A stretch of DNA of 35,004 nucleotides. Source: Brevundimonas sp. (lineage in GTDB: Bacteria; Pseudomonadota; Alphaproteobacteria; Caulobacterales; Caulobacteraceae). Under the pieces are notes generated by a model. It did no database searches, was not told where the DNA came from, and was given only the letters and a program-made list of their open reading frames with translations. Position 1 is the stretch's first letter, and each line of letters begins with the position of its first letter. Position numbers and translations under genes: made by a program. Shown one piece after another: positions 29,101-35,004 of the stretch. Location: NCBI RefSeq assembly GCF_018608325.1, contig NZ_JABAZW010000044.1, positions 18,351-53,354 on the forward strand, read 5' to 3'.

Positions 29101-32100
29101 CCAGATGCAGATCGGCGGGGCGCATGTCGATCTCGCCCTCGATCTCCCAGTTCAGTTTCCCGCCCAGTTCGATCCGTCCGCCGTCCTGCACCAGACCATA
29201 GCGCCGTCCGTTGGCGTCAGTCGCCGTAAAGGCACGCCCGGCGACATCCAGAACCGCGTTGTCGCCGATCCAGATGGATCGGTTATGTGCAGGCGCGTTG
29301 AGTGTGTCAGCGAAGCGGACCTGGTCGATCGAGATCAAACCGCCCCAGGCGTTCAGGCGGCCATTGACGGTCAATTGTCCGCGTCCAAGCAAGCGGATCG
29401 CCTGCCCCGGATCGACGCTGACCACAGCGCCCTCGCCAATCTCGATGGCGCCGCCCGAAAGATTTCGCACGGAGCGCAAGGACAGGCTGGCGCCGCCCCG
29501 TTGGGTCAGGACACTGGCGCGCGGGTCATCCTGATGCAGTGGTGCAGTCCATAGTTCCAGCGCGTCCGCTGGCTTGGTTCCGCTCGGGGCATCCAGGCTG
29601 TCGCCGATGAAGCGATAGACCGGCATGGTCACATCGATGACGGCGCCGTCGGCGACCCGCACGCCGCCGTGGCCATTGACGTCATAGCTGGAGAAACCGC
29701 TGGAGAAGCGGTCTTTGGACAGGAACAGGCCGCTATGAGACTCAGGTCTGTCGCCGCCGATCAGCACCTTGCCGCCGGTTTCAAGTGACAGGCTTCCGCC
29801 GCCGTCGACGCCATAACCGGCAAGCGTTCCATCGAGGCGCAGCACGCCGCCTGTCTCGATTGCATCCACCAGCGTATTGGCGCGCAAGGTCAGGTTGCCG
29901 CCACGGCCGCCGCGCGTATGCGCGTCATTGAGGACGGCGCCGCCGGATGATACGTCGATCCGGCTTCCGGCCTCGATATTGACGTCGTGGGTGAAATCGA
30001 CCCGCACGTCGCCGCCGTTGATGAAGCCAAGGTTGGGCGCGCTCGATGTCCTGTTGGCGTTGACCCATTCGCCTGACACATCGATCTGCGCCCCATCAGC
30101 CAGGCTGAACCCGGCCTGACCGTTCAGGGTCAATCGGCGGGGCGGAATCATCGAGATTGTGGAGCGCAGGACATTGCTGGCGACGAACGATCCACCATGG
30201 GCCGTGACCGATCCCGTGATGTCGACCTTAGGCGCTATCAGGGCGACGGATCCGCCATTGGCCAGCACCAGATCGCCTTCGACGGCGATTGTGCGGGCCG
30301 TCAACAACTCCAGCCCGCCCAGGCCCTGGGCGTTCAGATAGTCCGTATCCAGCCAGGCCGTGCCGATACGATCGGCAGGCAGAGCCTGCCCCGCTGCTGC
30401 ATCGTTGGCCACGTTTTCGACTTCACCGATGCGAATATCGACATTCTGCGGATTGGTGGCGCCGAGCGCCGTGTATCCGCCTATGGCCAGCGTGCCCGCC
30501 TTGGCGACCGTGTTCGCGCCCAGCGAATAGCCGTCCCTGACGTCCTGCGGACGGGCCTGGGTCTGGCGCTCACCGTTGATGACCCCAGCCAGGATCTGCG
30601 CCTCCATGATGGCCGTGGGCGTCGACAGGATCAGGCGCCCGGCGTCGCGCCCGACCGTGTAGCCCTCCTCCCAACGGCTGGAGTTGGCGCGGCTGAACAG
30701 AGGGTTGGCGTAGACCTCCGCATATTGAGTGCCCCATCGGTCGTGGCTGCGCACAAAGGCGTTGCCGACGCTGATGAAGGTCATGCCTGCAGGGGCGTTG
30801 CGCACGTCATACATGCGTCCATCCGACCCCAGCAGACGCGTCGAGATGACATAGCCTGACTTGTAGTCGATGGAGCCGCCCGACAGGTCGAACACGGCCC
30901 CCGTCTTGGCGACCACCTCCTTGCTCGACAGGGTGATGGTTCCGCCGACCGCCGTCCATTCACCGATGCCGTGGGCGGTGTTGGCCAGATAGCCGCCGAC
31001 TTCCAGCAAGCCGCCCGGCGTGTACCAGCGGTCGCCCTCATACCCCCCCGTACCCGACGGCAGCAGGATCAAATCGCGCACGTCGACCCAGACATCGCGG
31101 CTCTTCAGTCCGTCGGAATCGCGGTTGCCTGGGCTGTCGCGCAGTTCATTGCCCTGAATATTGACCTTGATGGTGTTGGAGCCGACGTCCAGCGAAACGC
31201 CCATTGTGCCGGACACGTCAATGACGGCGCCGTCATTGACGGTGATCCGACCGCTGTTGGCCTGGACCGCCACCTGGCCGCCGTTGACCATGACGTTGGA
31301 GCCGCCCTCGAAGGTCACGTCGCCACCAGTGACGATCTCGACACGCCCCTGGTCCAACCGATCCGCCAACAGCGAACGGTCGTCAAAACCGCCGTTGGTC
31401 GTGACGCCACGGCTGGCGTTGGCCGTCTCAGACTCTTTGATCAGGGCGTCTCGCTGTCCGTTCAGCGCCGTCTCCTTGCTGTCCAGCTCCGGCAGGATCA
31501 GCGTCAGACTGTTCTGCCCCAGAGTGACCGAGCCCTTGGCGTCGGATGCTGAGTTCAGCAGATGGATCGTGCCGCGCTGGTTGACCGAAGAGGTGGCCAC
31601 CATCACCCCGTCCTGGCGGATGGTGCGCCCGGCCAGTGTCAGATCGCCCTGGATCGCCTCCATGAGGCCGGTGTTAGTCACTGTCCCGCTGAGCGAACCC
31701 GCATGGATCAGCCCGCGCACTTCATTGCCGCGCGTCGTCGAATATTTGTTTTCTTCGGTGCCATAGCCGCGACGCAGGATGAAATCGTCACCAGCAACCA
31801 GCGCCGTCTGGCCGCGCGGCGTGGTGATGGTCCCGGCGTTCAGCACCTCGGTCCCCATCAACAGCACGAAGCCGCCGCCGGAAGTCACGCTCTGGGGCGT
31901 ATGGGTGGTGATGCGCGCGCCTGCCTCAACCGTCACCTTGCCGCCCGCACCAGTGAAACTGGAGACGTAGTTGGCAGCGGCCAGGTTCGAGTAGATGCCC
32001 TGGTTCAGGAACTGGTCGTTCGAGATGTTGGCCGAAGAGGCGATCAGATTGCGGACGTTGACCTGAGACGCCCCGCCGAAGATCACGCCGTTTCGGTTAA

Positions 32101-32701
32101 TGATATAGACCGAGCCCTGCGCCTTGATCGAACCCAGGATTTTGCTGGGATCCAGACTAACGTCGGTCACGCGGTTCAGCGCCACCCAGTCTGCGCCCTG
32201 TTGGTTGAAGTTCAGATCGGTTTCACGCCCGACGTTGAAGCTGTCCCACGTCAGGATGGCCTTGGACTGGGTCTGTTCGACGACGACCTGGGCGCGGCCG
32301 TCGGCGCCGACGCTCTGGGTCGGTCCGTGGGCGCCGATCCACAGGTTCGGGTCCAGAGCCACGCCGTCGGCGACTTGCAGGCCGCCACGTCCCAGACCGT
32401 TCGGAATATTGGACTGGGCGGCCTGGGCCGCCGCACGCGCAGCAGCTTGCGCCGTCTGCATCGCCGCGCGGCCGTCCGCAGCCCGACGGAAGGCGGCGAT
32501 AGCGCGCTGGCTGGCCGATGAAGCCTGCGCTGCCTGCTGACTGGCCTGGGCCTGGGCGGCGCGCACGGCGGCGTCCGCCCCCTCAGAAGTCGCGCCGCGT
32601 CCACGGCCTGACTGCGCCTCCGCAACGCCAGTCAGCAGCATGGCCCCGATGGAGACGCCGATCAAAAGCTTGGAGCGCAGGCAGGGGGTCTTGGCGATCA
32701 T
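20180..32701 (-). CDS. Giant filamentous-haemagglutinin-family exoprotein (4173 residues, TPS domain)
   Basis: This is a predicted secreted or surface adhesin. A signal peptide (1-29, LLIGVSIGAMLLTGVAEAQ) precedes an Ala/Gln-rich helical stretch (about 40-97) and a TPS/haemagglutination-activity domain (about 105-340). The TPS domain has DPNLWIG, SFNVGRETDLNFNQ and INRNGVIFGGASQVNVRNL, the NxNG-type hallmarks of two-partner secretion substrates. Most of the remainder is repetitive beta-helix sequence (GGxLxLxAxxxVxI patterns). About 2745-2875 is a proline-rich VTLPAG-type segment, and 2970-3146 is a threefold cysteine module. The end of the protein resembles the DUF3739-type C-terminus. No autotransporter barrel is evident, and no TpsB-type translocator is encoded in the window. 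ATG 32701 has GGAG upstream. The frame is open throughout 12.5 kb without interruption. Confidence 0.92.
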   Translation of the reverse strand: MIAKTPCLRSKLLIGVSIGAMLLTGVAEAQSGRGRGATSEGADAAVRAAQAQASQQAAQASSASQRAIAAFRRAADGRAAMQTAQAAARAAAQAAQSNIPNGLGRGGLQVADGVALDPNLWIGAHGPTQSVGADGRAQVVVEQTQSKAILTWDSFNVGRETDLNFNQQGADWVALNRVTDVSLDPSKILGSIKAQGSVYIINRNGVIFGGASQVNVRNLIASSANISNDQFLNQGIYSNLAAANYVSSFTGAGGKVTVEAGARITTHTPQSVTSGGGFVLLMGTEVLNAGTITTPRGQTALVAGDDFILRRGYGTEENKYSTTRGNEVRGLIHAGSLSGTVTNTGLMEAIQGDLTLAGRTIRQDGVMVATSSVNQRGTIHLLNSASDAKGSVTLGQNSLTLILPELDSKETALNGQRDALIKESETANASRGVTTNGGFDDRSLLADRLDQGRVEIVTGGDVTFEGGSNVMVNGGQVAVQANSGRITVNDGAVIDVSGTMGVSLDVGSNTIKVNIQGNELRDSPGNRDSDGLKSRDVWVDVRDLILLPSGTGGYEGDRWYTPGGLLEVGGYLANTAHGIGEWTAVGGTITLSSKEVVAKTGAVFDLSGGSIDYKSGYVISTRLLGSDGRMYDVRNAPAGMTFISVGNAFVRSHDRWGTQYAEVYANPLFSRANSSRWEEGYTVGRDAGRLILSTPTAIMEAQILAGVINGERQTQARPQDVRDGYSLGANTVAKAGTLAIGGYTALGATNPQNVDIRIGEVENVANDAAAGQALPADRIGTAWLDTDYLNAQGLGGLELLTARTIAVEGDLVLANGGSVALIAPKVDITGSVTAHGGSFVASNVLRSTISMIPPRRLTLNGQAGFSLADGAQIDVSGEWVNANRTSSAPNLGFINGGDVRVDFTHDVNIEAGSRIDVSSGGAVLNDAHTRGGRGGNLTLRANTLVDAIETGGVLRLDGTLAGYGVDGGGSLSLETGGKVLIGGDRPESHSGLFLSKDRFSSGFSSYDVNGHGGVRVADGAVIDVTMPVYRFIGDSLDAPSGTKPADALELWTAPLHQDDPRASVLTQRGGASLSLRSVRNLSGGAIEIGEGAVVSVDPGQAIRLLGRGQLTVNGRLNAWGGLISIDQVRFADTLNAPAHNRSIWIGDNAVLDVAGRAFTATDANGRRYGLVQDGGRIELGGKLNWEIEGEIDMRPADLHLVIRKGALLDASGANAVLDLPGLDKNATWRPVTVGGAGGTIVLSSSVGMHLDGEMRAAAGAPGAAGGKLGVFFGGAIYAPAGVTPEALIPRYMTLTQNRTDSVLSDGLQAGQADAGLTYGHGALSVEQIHDGGFGSLSVQAGVHLTGDLNLEMSESLRLSTPPVAAPGAPDPLNVRLAAPHVHLGAIISTPLPGENYVYPGSIQPDDNRDDRITIEGDLIDVRNMVQFLGYGDVDLISRGDIRLLRPTYMTYANRELTLLLASKQIQLTAAQIYPVTGAAGAIGVGVPLPGDFKQPLDGRLIIKSNGGPTPAQPYSAYGSLDLWASNIEQGGILRAPFGSITFGHEIGSYPVHTVLMPGSITSVSGAGLLMPYGGTVDGVRYIYDGKVIELNPQGWTSNGAPTITMNVASLDTREGSVMDLSGGGELTGAGFISGRGGSVDVLRVPFADANPGFGFSQSGNQVYALVPGYVGYAPSAENAGAGAPGLGRQVTIPEGVPGLAAGTYTLMPSTYALLPGAFRVEIGQGVTPDLSGVTSTGAGSFIAAGYLGTLNTGQRDVQASALLITPADMVRKHTGYNETSLNAFVLADAARRNLPRSRLTDDAGHLALNFTAGAGLGDTRAMTIKGVTRLSAAADSKGYGGSLGVGGRVQSIEILAAGDRAEVVGASGIALFADDLNALTPSRMSIGGNFMTDTVVLRSGATLSAPEVSLTAVSGGRGIVVEQGATISTIGRGAADFDSTNGYFYTPNYSTLVVSNGWVNLLPPALVQNGQATVDLGGCLTVCSGETRIVSEGTIGVATFGAFTLGDAVSYGARHLVLGVSAVNLGAAETLANAAAAGQLPPGMALNQDVLKRLLAGNTAIGAPALETLSLNARESINLYGTVDLDTYDSTGKSVLERLVFGAPAMYGYGAASDTVTIRTGEFIWAGTTGANAGGLNTNNPSDNTGLPPGAAVLDRLGDSVLNIIADTIRFDYAPNTLPVRLVSADRLALGFSTVNLTASKGVFADAKGSLNIYHKQNGYVAGQGWQYSGGNLNITAPLLTAGAGAVLSVNAGGAVDIRGGGAAFDPIKALGGELRIAGQSIRLDTAVVLPSGRLVLNAVDDVTLGDQARIDLAGREIEMFDVKKYSWGGDLVLSSRDGDILAHAGSAIDLSAQYNRGGSLTATALGEQAGRVDLLGAIKGKASGVYDAGGTLVPYDAAELTVRARVLEDFAGLNGRLNEGEVFGARRFQIKQGDLVVGDEVKAREVQIVLDGGDLTINGRIDASGYQVGAIRLSASGDLKVNGALDAHGTGLRRDSYGKIIESPNRALVELTARDGRLVLGANTVIDLRAGTDSPFADGQARGTLDLMAPRIGANDVAIDVLGAVDIRGARTTAVYGFRTYDDAPLSSLPDVSGHRPQLITQAYMDALDIDSRAFMNAALVNTGLSARLSGLGDYHLRPGVEIVSNATTNPGGHLTVLGDIDLSNHRYGPNANRADPALRGFGEPGMLVIRAAGDVNVHGSINDGFAPPPLTPDDNGWLLEETRDNTGGGLTPFAGDIIVPIDGVQLDTGTVFKVGTRLNYDIPVRNVTLPAGTTAPVPVTLNGPLTLPAGLVLSAEVRTANGVVYRAGTVLPEALTLTKGATLGAGFQLRADAPVQAFTWPKGVALPADLTTSERITLARGSLIPSMTKVELPGGQPVNLRPVGPDGTQGRNWALAPMLREGSTSWDLTLVAGADMGSSDRTARNAFGTGDIILADAHNASIGKVTIRYEGGGGGKLVFTKEAAMTWFADASFGGLTGDELDAKLMAEWGLTFVDYFGEPFSDYCTNNPADCQQVADDGLEWFFSAAGADDFFGEPSLAGKTQAEINQWLIDNWGLDWDYLLNGAPLAKVCADNPGSCYSSFTDPVLTVDGATGWIGDEKYAGLGSAALEAALQADYGMSVADFFGASLKDFCNANASLCAVQGSTPPVEVREYAVGPGGSNFSVIRTGAGDMTLIAGRDVRMSSMFGVYTAGVQTTLTGVDNAQFNLPRNAEYQIGKTFGTDSPYLPAWNAWNAWYPDLGGNLTIAAGRDVTGDTWGANAQNSVRYPEQQQAQYASSSLGNWLWRQGTGNTLGVDPVATSWWINFGAYANDQPSLAYYSARIVGFTGFGALGGGNVSINADRHAGIVDPRGGGLVTTTGPGDRTQGLVVAIGSTGRVVGDDLYLTGGGDLNLRTGGLLNPNARATQVRPGSGSTRATGDVADLNGVLTNLRGNLTLTTSGMGAYGLLYGGDGGGLRPDNPFAAGSVNGMGGPLVMLGDAVAWVNTRGDLVLGGAGDPGRVKQATTQAWSAGAESAAGGGLSWLSLWTPNTAVNLFSAGGDLMPMSMTGSVTISTNMPVEVMPDRTVVYPSILRAVATSGNIYMAPFNNLNGESQLYPVTLLLAPSAKGQLELLAGGSIRGGATRSAIVQSGSDVALPSPFNPAFGVISWPNLKYGNLSIDGLQASLDMPTLFAFGPNTLTRGSLHIGDPTPARFYAVNGDIVGLTIGRISTWNDYVYNQPRTISTWYQGATAVQLRAGQDVLGVNVLAVNNNARDISMVQAGRDIVHADITVAGPGALEVYAGRNLLQEDVAGIRSIGSIVQGDTRPGAAVSLSAGMSNVDWNKVRDLYLNPDNLLAANPDGQTPPLEGSGKVAKVYNRELTDWLGERHGFTGTQEQALALFDTLAPEEQRIFLRQIYYAELREGGREYNDVAGPRFGSYLRGRQMIAALFPDKDAHGSDLHRAGDILMYGGAGVRTDFGGNIEMMAPGGQIVVGVQGVVPPGTAGIVSQGQGDIRLFSEKSLLLGLSRIMTTFGGDIFAWSEEGDINAGRGAKSTIVYTPARRIYDAYGNVRLAPQVPSSGAGIATLNPIPEVAAGDVDLIAPLGTIDAGEAGIRVSGNVNLAALRVLNAANIQVQGESKGIPLPPVVNTSALTAASVIAEAARVAERARPVRTEVPTILSVRFLGFGE
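23264..23794 (-). repeat. Three tandem ~62-66-residue modules with Cys-x6-Cys in the adhesin
   Basis: Residues 2970-3146 of the exoprotein contain three related units. Each has an aromatic/acidic start (FADASFGGL, FFGEPSLAG, WIGDEKYAG), a helix ending in W/Y-G-hydrophobic (MAEWGLTF, IDNWGLDW, QADYGMSV), a turn (YFGEPFSDYC, LLNGAPLAKVC, FFGASLKDFC), and a cysteine pair spaced by six residues. The pairs are 3007/3014, 3073/3080 and 3135/3142. By eye the mature protein has no other cysteines except C1979/C1983. The module is acidic and probably helical, unlike the surrounding beta-helix. Confidence 0.75.
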
Positions 32702-32832
32702 CGGACGGACTCCGCTAGGACGGGGGCCGACAGCGCGGCCGCGAACAATTCAAAGGAAAAACCGACAGCGCTCGTGGCGTCCTCAGAGGGACGAGACATG
32801 ACTGACAGTGAAGAAGAAGCGGCAGGCGTCAT
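32698..32832 (-). CDS. 44-residue micro-ORF bridging two genes by ATGA overlaps
   Basis: On the minus strand an ATG at 32832 shares ATGA with the stop of the small exported gene. The frame runs 45 codons and its TGA shares ATGA with the adhesin ATG at 32701. The product begins MTPAASSSLSVMSRPSED, is Ser/Ala-rich, and has a hydrophobic patch GFSFELFAAALSAPVLA. I do not recognise it. The exact fit of both ends to neighbouring genes argues for a translated coupling ORF. The alternative is chance in a 127-base gap. The adhesin also has its own GGAG, which lies inside this frame. Confidence 0.45.
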   Translation of the reverse strand: MTPAASSSLSVMSRPSEDATSAVGFSFELFAAALSAPVLAESVR

Positions 32833-33419
32833 GGGCGGCCTGCGGGAGAGGTCGGACGGGACGTTGAAAATGAGCGATCAGGACGCTGCGGATGAACCGA
32901 AGCGCCCAGAGCATCGCCCATGCGCAATCGTGCGCCCGTCAGGCTCGCGACGCCGACAGCCGGGTCCGGCGCCCCGGCCTGCGGCACGGATGTCTCCATG
33001 CCTGCTCTGGCCCGCATCTGCGCCATGCGCGCCGCCTGCTGCAACGCCTGCACGGCGCAATCCAGGTGACCGGCGCGATAGCCTGCGACATCGACCTGAA
33101 CGCAAACCTCGGGCGTTGAGGCTGTGATGCGGGCGGAAGGCGGGCTAACCGGTTCAGACTGGCTCCACCCCTGCCCCGGAAACAGGGTCGCCCCCGCCAT
33201 GACGATGACGGCGCCCAGACGAGCCGCAAGAGGGATCTGCCTGACCGGGGACAGGCCAGGCAGATCCCTCATCTCGACACAGACCTGGAACCGGCGAGAA
33301 CCAGTCTGCGTCGAAACACGCTTAAGCCCCTCGGCTGCGGCCACGCGCCAAGCGTCAGCCTCATCCCTGTGATGGACGGGCCTGAACCAGTCGGCGGCCA
33401 GCAGCGGACGGGCTCTCAT
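32829..33419 (-). CDS. Small exported two-cysteine protein of the porin/adhesin locus
   Basis: The frame opens with ATG 33419, two bases after the porin stop, giving 196 residues. A second start at ATG 33272 gives 147 residues that begin with a good signal peptide (LAARLGAVIVMAGATLFPGQGWSQ). From the first start, that same segment would be an internal membrane anchor after 60 cytosolic residues. The mature part has a compact motif VCVQVDVAGYRAGHLDCAVQ with two cysteines likely to form a disulfide. A Met/Arg/Ala helix (ALQQAARMAQMRARAG) follows, and then a low-complexity tail. I recognise this only as a type of short hypothetical protein accompanying porins of this class; function unknown. A tandem hairpin element surrounds the second start. 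Confidence 0.6.
   Translation of the reverse strand: MRARPLLAADWFRPVHHRDEADAWRVAAAEGLKRVSTQTGSRRFQVCVEMRDLPGLSPVRQIPLAARLGAVIVMAGATLFPGQGWSQSEPVSPPSARITASTPEVCVQVDVAGYRAGHLDCAVQALQQAARMAQMRARAGMETSVPQAGAPDPAVGVASLTGARLRMGDALGASVHPQRPDRSFSTSRPTSPAGRP
33230..33316 (-). promoter_or_regulatory. Tandem RNA hairpin element enclosing a candidate start codon
   Basis: Two adjacent inverted repeats occur. The first is GAGGGATCTGCCTG (33230-33243) with CAGGCAGATCCCTC (33257-33270), 14 bp perfect and 13-base loop. The second is TCGACACAGACCTGG (33274-33288) with CCAGTCTGCGTCGA (33301-33314), which pairs fully as minus-strand RNA with one G-U wobble and one bulge. As plus-strand RNA the wobble would be an A-C mismatch, pointing to the minus transcript. 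The candidate ATG (33272-33270) lies at the junction, with its G in the first stem. Confidence 0.55.
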
Positions 33420-33421
33420 GA

Positions 33422-35004
33422 TCAGAAGCGCGTGGACAGGTCGATGAACAGGCGGTCCACCGAGAAGGGCGCGCCTGCGATCTCATCGGCTGACATCCAG
33501 CGTGCGCCGATCAGGGTATTGGGCGCAAACACATAGGCGCCGCCGATCATCCAGCCCTTGTTGTTGGTTCCCCCGATGTGCAGATCACTGTCCGCGAAGG
33601 CATCGACCACAGCATCGGATTCCAGGTGGCGATAACCGGCATAGGCATTCCAGTCCCCCTTATCGCCGCGCCAGTTGCCGCGACCGGCGCCGTTCAAGTT
33701 CAGATCAGAGCCCAGGAGCAGCCGCACCTGCCAACCTGTGTCACCCCCTTCGTAGGGGCCGTTCGCACGCATGGTTTCACCGGGCTTGGCCGGATCGGGA
33801 ACCCGGATGTCCGGTCCCAGATTATTGACCGCCAGAGCGGAAATCGCAGCGCCATCCCAAGCCAGATTCTTCACGTAATCGCCTTCGATCCGCAGGCCGA
33901 AACGTTCTGACGGGCGGTATTCACCCGCCAGTCTCAGGTTCAGAATGCCGAACTCGGAGGCCAGTCCGAAGTACTGGTACTCAGGGCTGCCGCTCGGATT
34001 TTTCGGATCGGCGATCACATTGCGGATCGGGAACAAGGTGTTGCCGTGCTGCTGGAAAGCCGGACGGGTGGCGTCCGTCGAGCAGACGAGTTCGTCGAAG
34101 GCGCAAGGCGCCGAAACCGCGCCCGCAATGTTCTCATAGTGGAAATAGCCGACCGCCGCTTCGATGCTCAACGTCTGCGTCGCCTGGAACTTCGCTCCGC
34201 CTTGCGCCGCCAGCAGGTACTTGTCCTGGCTCTTGTACGGACCGTTGGAGGGGCTGTTGTCCGGCGCATTGCGCGCGCCGAAGTTCAGGGCGGTGTTGAA
34301 GATGGTGAAGCCGCCCAGCGTGCTGAACACCGAAAGACGCTCGTCGAACGCATGTCCCACCGTGACGGCGGCGCCGTCGAAGTTCAGGTCGGCGTCAAAC
34401 AGAAGCTCGCTGGTCTGGAACGGATTGGCGAAGCGGCCATAATCCAGTGCGACGGCTTCATTCGGCGTCAGGCGGATGGCCGCGCGGTCCAGCCACAGGG
34501 CGTATTTGCCGAACTCGCCATTGCCGCCCAGGGTCTGGTTCGTCGAGACGGGCGAGTTGTCGCTGCCGGTCGCGATCCGAACATCGGCGCTGATCCAGTC
34601 CGTGATCTGGGCCTTCACGCCCAAACGCGCCCGTAGTTGCGCTCGTTGCCGGTTCTCCAGCGTATTGAGAAAGGGCGGCGCCACCCAATCCGGCGTTTTC
34701 ATATTGGTGTTCTGCGGCGCGCCGTTGTTGACTGCACCATAGTCCGTAAAGATGTCGGCGTTGCTCGCATCGTAGAAACGCCCCTCTCCGCGCACGCGCA
34801 CATCGCCGTAAATCTGCAGGCGGCGGGTCCATTCCGGCGTTTCGCCGGGGCGCGCCCAACCTTCAGACTGGGCCTGACCGCTCAACTCCTCACGCACCTG
34901 GGCCACGATCTGCTCGCGTACGACCAGCGGGACATAGGGTATGGTCTGAACGCCGTTGGCGACGCCGCCTGCGGGGACGGGCGGCAGGGGTGCGGGGCGG
35001 GTGG
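33422..35004 (-). CDS. Porin_5-like outer-membrane porin (5' end outside window)
   Basis: This is an outer-membrane beta-barrel of at least 527 residues. The frame stays open to the window edge, and the GTG at 34906 is internal. Upstream residues read PYVPLVVREQIVAQVREEL, a periplasmic helical segment typical of this porin class. The barrel starts near EWTRRLQIYGDVRVRGEGRF. Alternating strands with aromatic girdles follow (TDWISADVRIATGSDNSP, DWNAYAGYRHLESDAVVD, GWMIGGAYVFAPNTLIGARW), and the chain ends in LSTRF, the terminal-Phe signal for the BAM machinery. A cysteine pair occurs in APCAFDELVCS. It is the first visible gene of the adhesin locus and is followed after two bases by the small exported protein. 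The role may be general diffusion, or help in export of the giant protein. Confidence 0.88.
   Translation of the reverse strand, partial: TRPAPLPPVPAGGVANGVQTIPYVPLVVREQIVAQVREELSGQAQSEGWARPGETPEWTRRLQIYGDVRVRGEGRFYDASNADIFTDYGAVNNGAPQNTNMKTPDWVAPPFLNTLENRQRAQLRARLGVKAQITDWISADVRIATGSDNSPVSTNQTLGGNGEFGKYALWLDRAAIRLTPNEAVALDYGRFANPFQTSELLFDADLNFDGAAVTVGHAFDERLSVFSTLGGFTIFNTALNFGARNAPDNSPSNGPYKSQDKYLLAAQGGAKFQATQTLSIEAAVGYFHYENIAGAVSAPCAFDELVCSTDATRPAFQQHGNTLFPIRNVIADPKNPSGSPEYQYFGLASEFGILNLRLAGEYRPSERFGLRIEGDYVKNLAWDGAAISALAVNNLGPDIRVPDPAKPGETMRANGPYEGGDTGWQVRLLLGSDLNLNGAGRGNWRGDKGDWNAYAGYRHLESDAVVDAFADSDLHIGGTNNKGWMIGGAYVFAPNTLIGARWMSADEIAGAPFSVDRLFIDLSTRF

Noticed and set aside
31562-32521. 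Long plus-strand frames inside the adhesin gene
   Set aside because: The minus-strand adhesin frame is continuous with a signal peptide and TPS domain; the plus-strand frames are compositional shadows.
20180-32701. CRISPR-like or tandem DNA repeats in the adhesin gene
   Set aside because: The repetitiveness is at the protein level (beta-helix periodicity); no exact regularly spaced DNA repeats were found.

Overview
The window is a stretch of high-GC chromosome from an alphaproteobacterium, most likely Caulobacterales and Brevundimonas-like. The evidence is the conserved order pdxJ-acpS-lepB-rnc-era, a ParE with alphaproteobacterial-type motifs, frequent GTG/TTG starts and tightly overlapping genes. 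The genus is inference. I see no tRNA, rRNA, CRISPR, phage gene or intact insertion sequence.

Layout. (1) 1-7442 is mostly housekeeping. The tightly packed cluster pdxJ (3' end only), acpS, lepB, rnc, era covers vitamin B6, acyl carrier protein activation, protein secretion, RNA processing and ribosome assembly. Three accessory genes follow: a serine beta-lactamase-like hydrolase, a succinyl-CoA:acetate CoA-transferase on the minus strand, and a secreted NTF2-like protein. The last is translationally coupled to recO. (2) 7482-13460, minus strand: a hybrid sensor histidine kinase with a periplasmic helical-repeat sensor, an O-antigen ligase/polymerase-like membrane protein, and parE. They are spaced or overlapped like one operon. 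(3) 13829-18027 is a divergent redox/stress cluster. A LysR regulator and an FMN reductase lie on the minus strand, and a pirin, an isochorismatase-like hydrolase and a second pirin on the plus strand. A perfect T-N11-A dyad lies just upstream of lysR. The first pirin carries an in-frame amber codon at residue 15.

(4) 18248-35004, minus strand, is the accessory highlight: one cell-surface locus. In transcription order it has a Porin_5-like outer-membrane porin (5' end outside the window), a small exported two-cysteine protein, a previously unlisted 44-codon ORF joined to both neighbours by ATGA overlaps, and a 4173-residue filamentous-haemagglutinin-type exoprotein with an N-terminal TPS domain. 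A terminator-like hairpin follows, then a SapC-family protein, an OmpH/Skp-like chaperone and a small TonB-C-like periplasmic protein. The simplest reading is a giant surface adhesin made with its own outer-membrane and periplasmic helpers. No TpsB transporter is visible in the window.

The most interesting details are a threefold Cys-x6-Cys module in the adhesin, a tandem-hairpin element enclosing a candidate start codon in the small exported gene, the bridging micro-ORF, and the amber codon in the first pirin.
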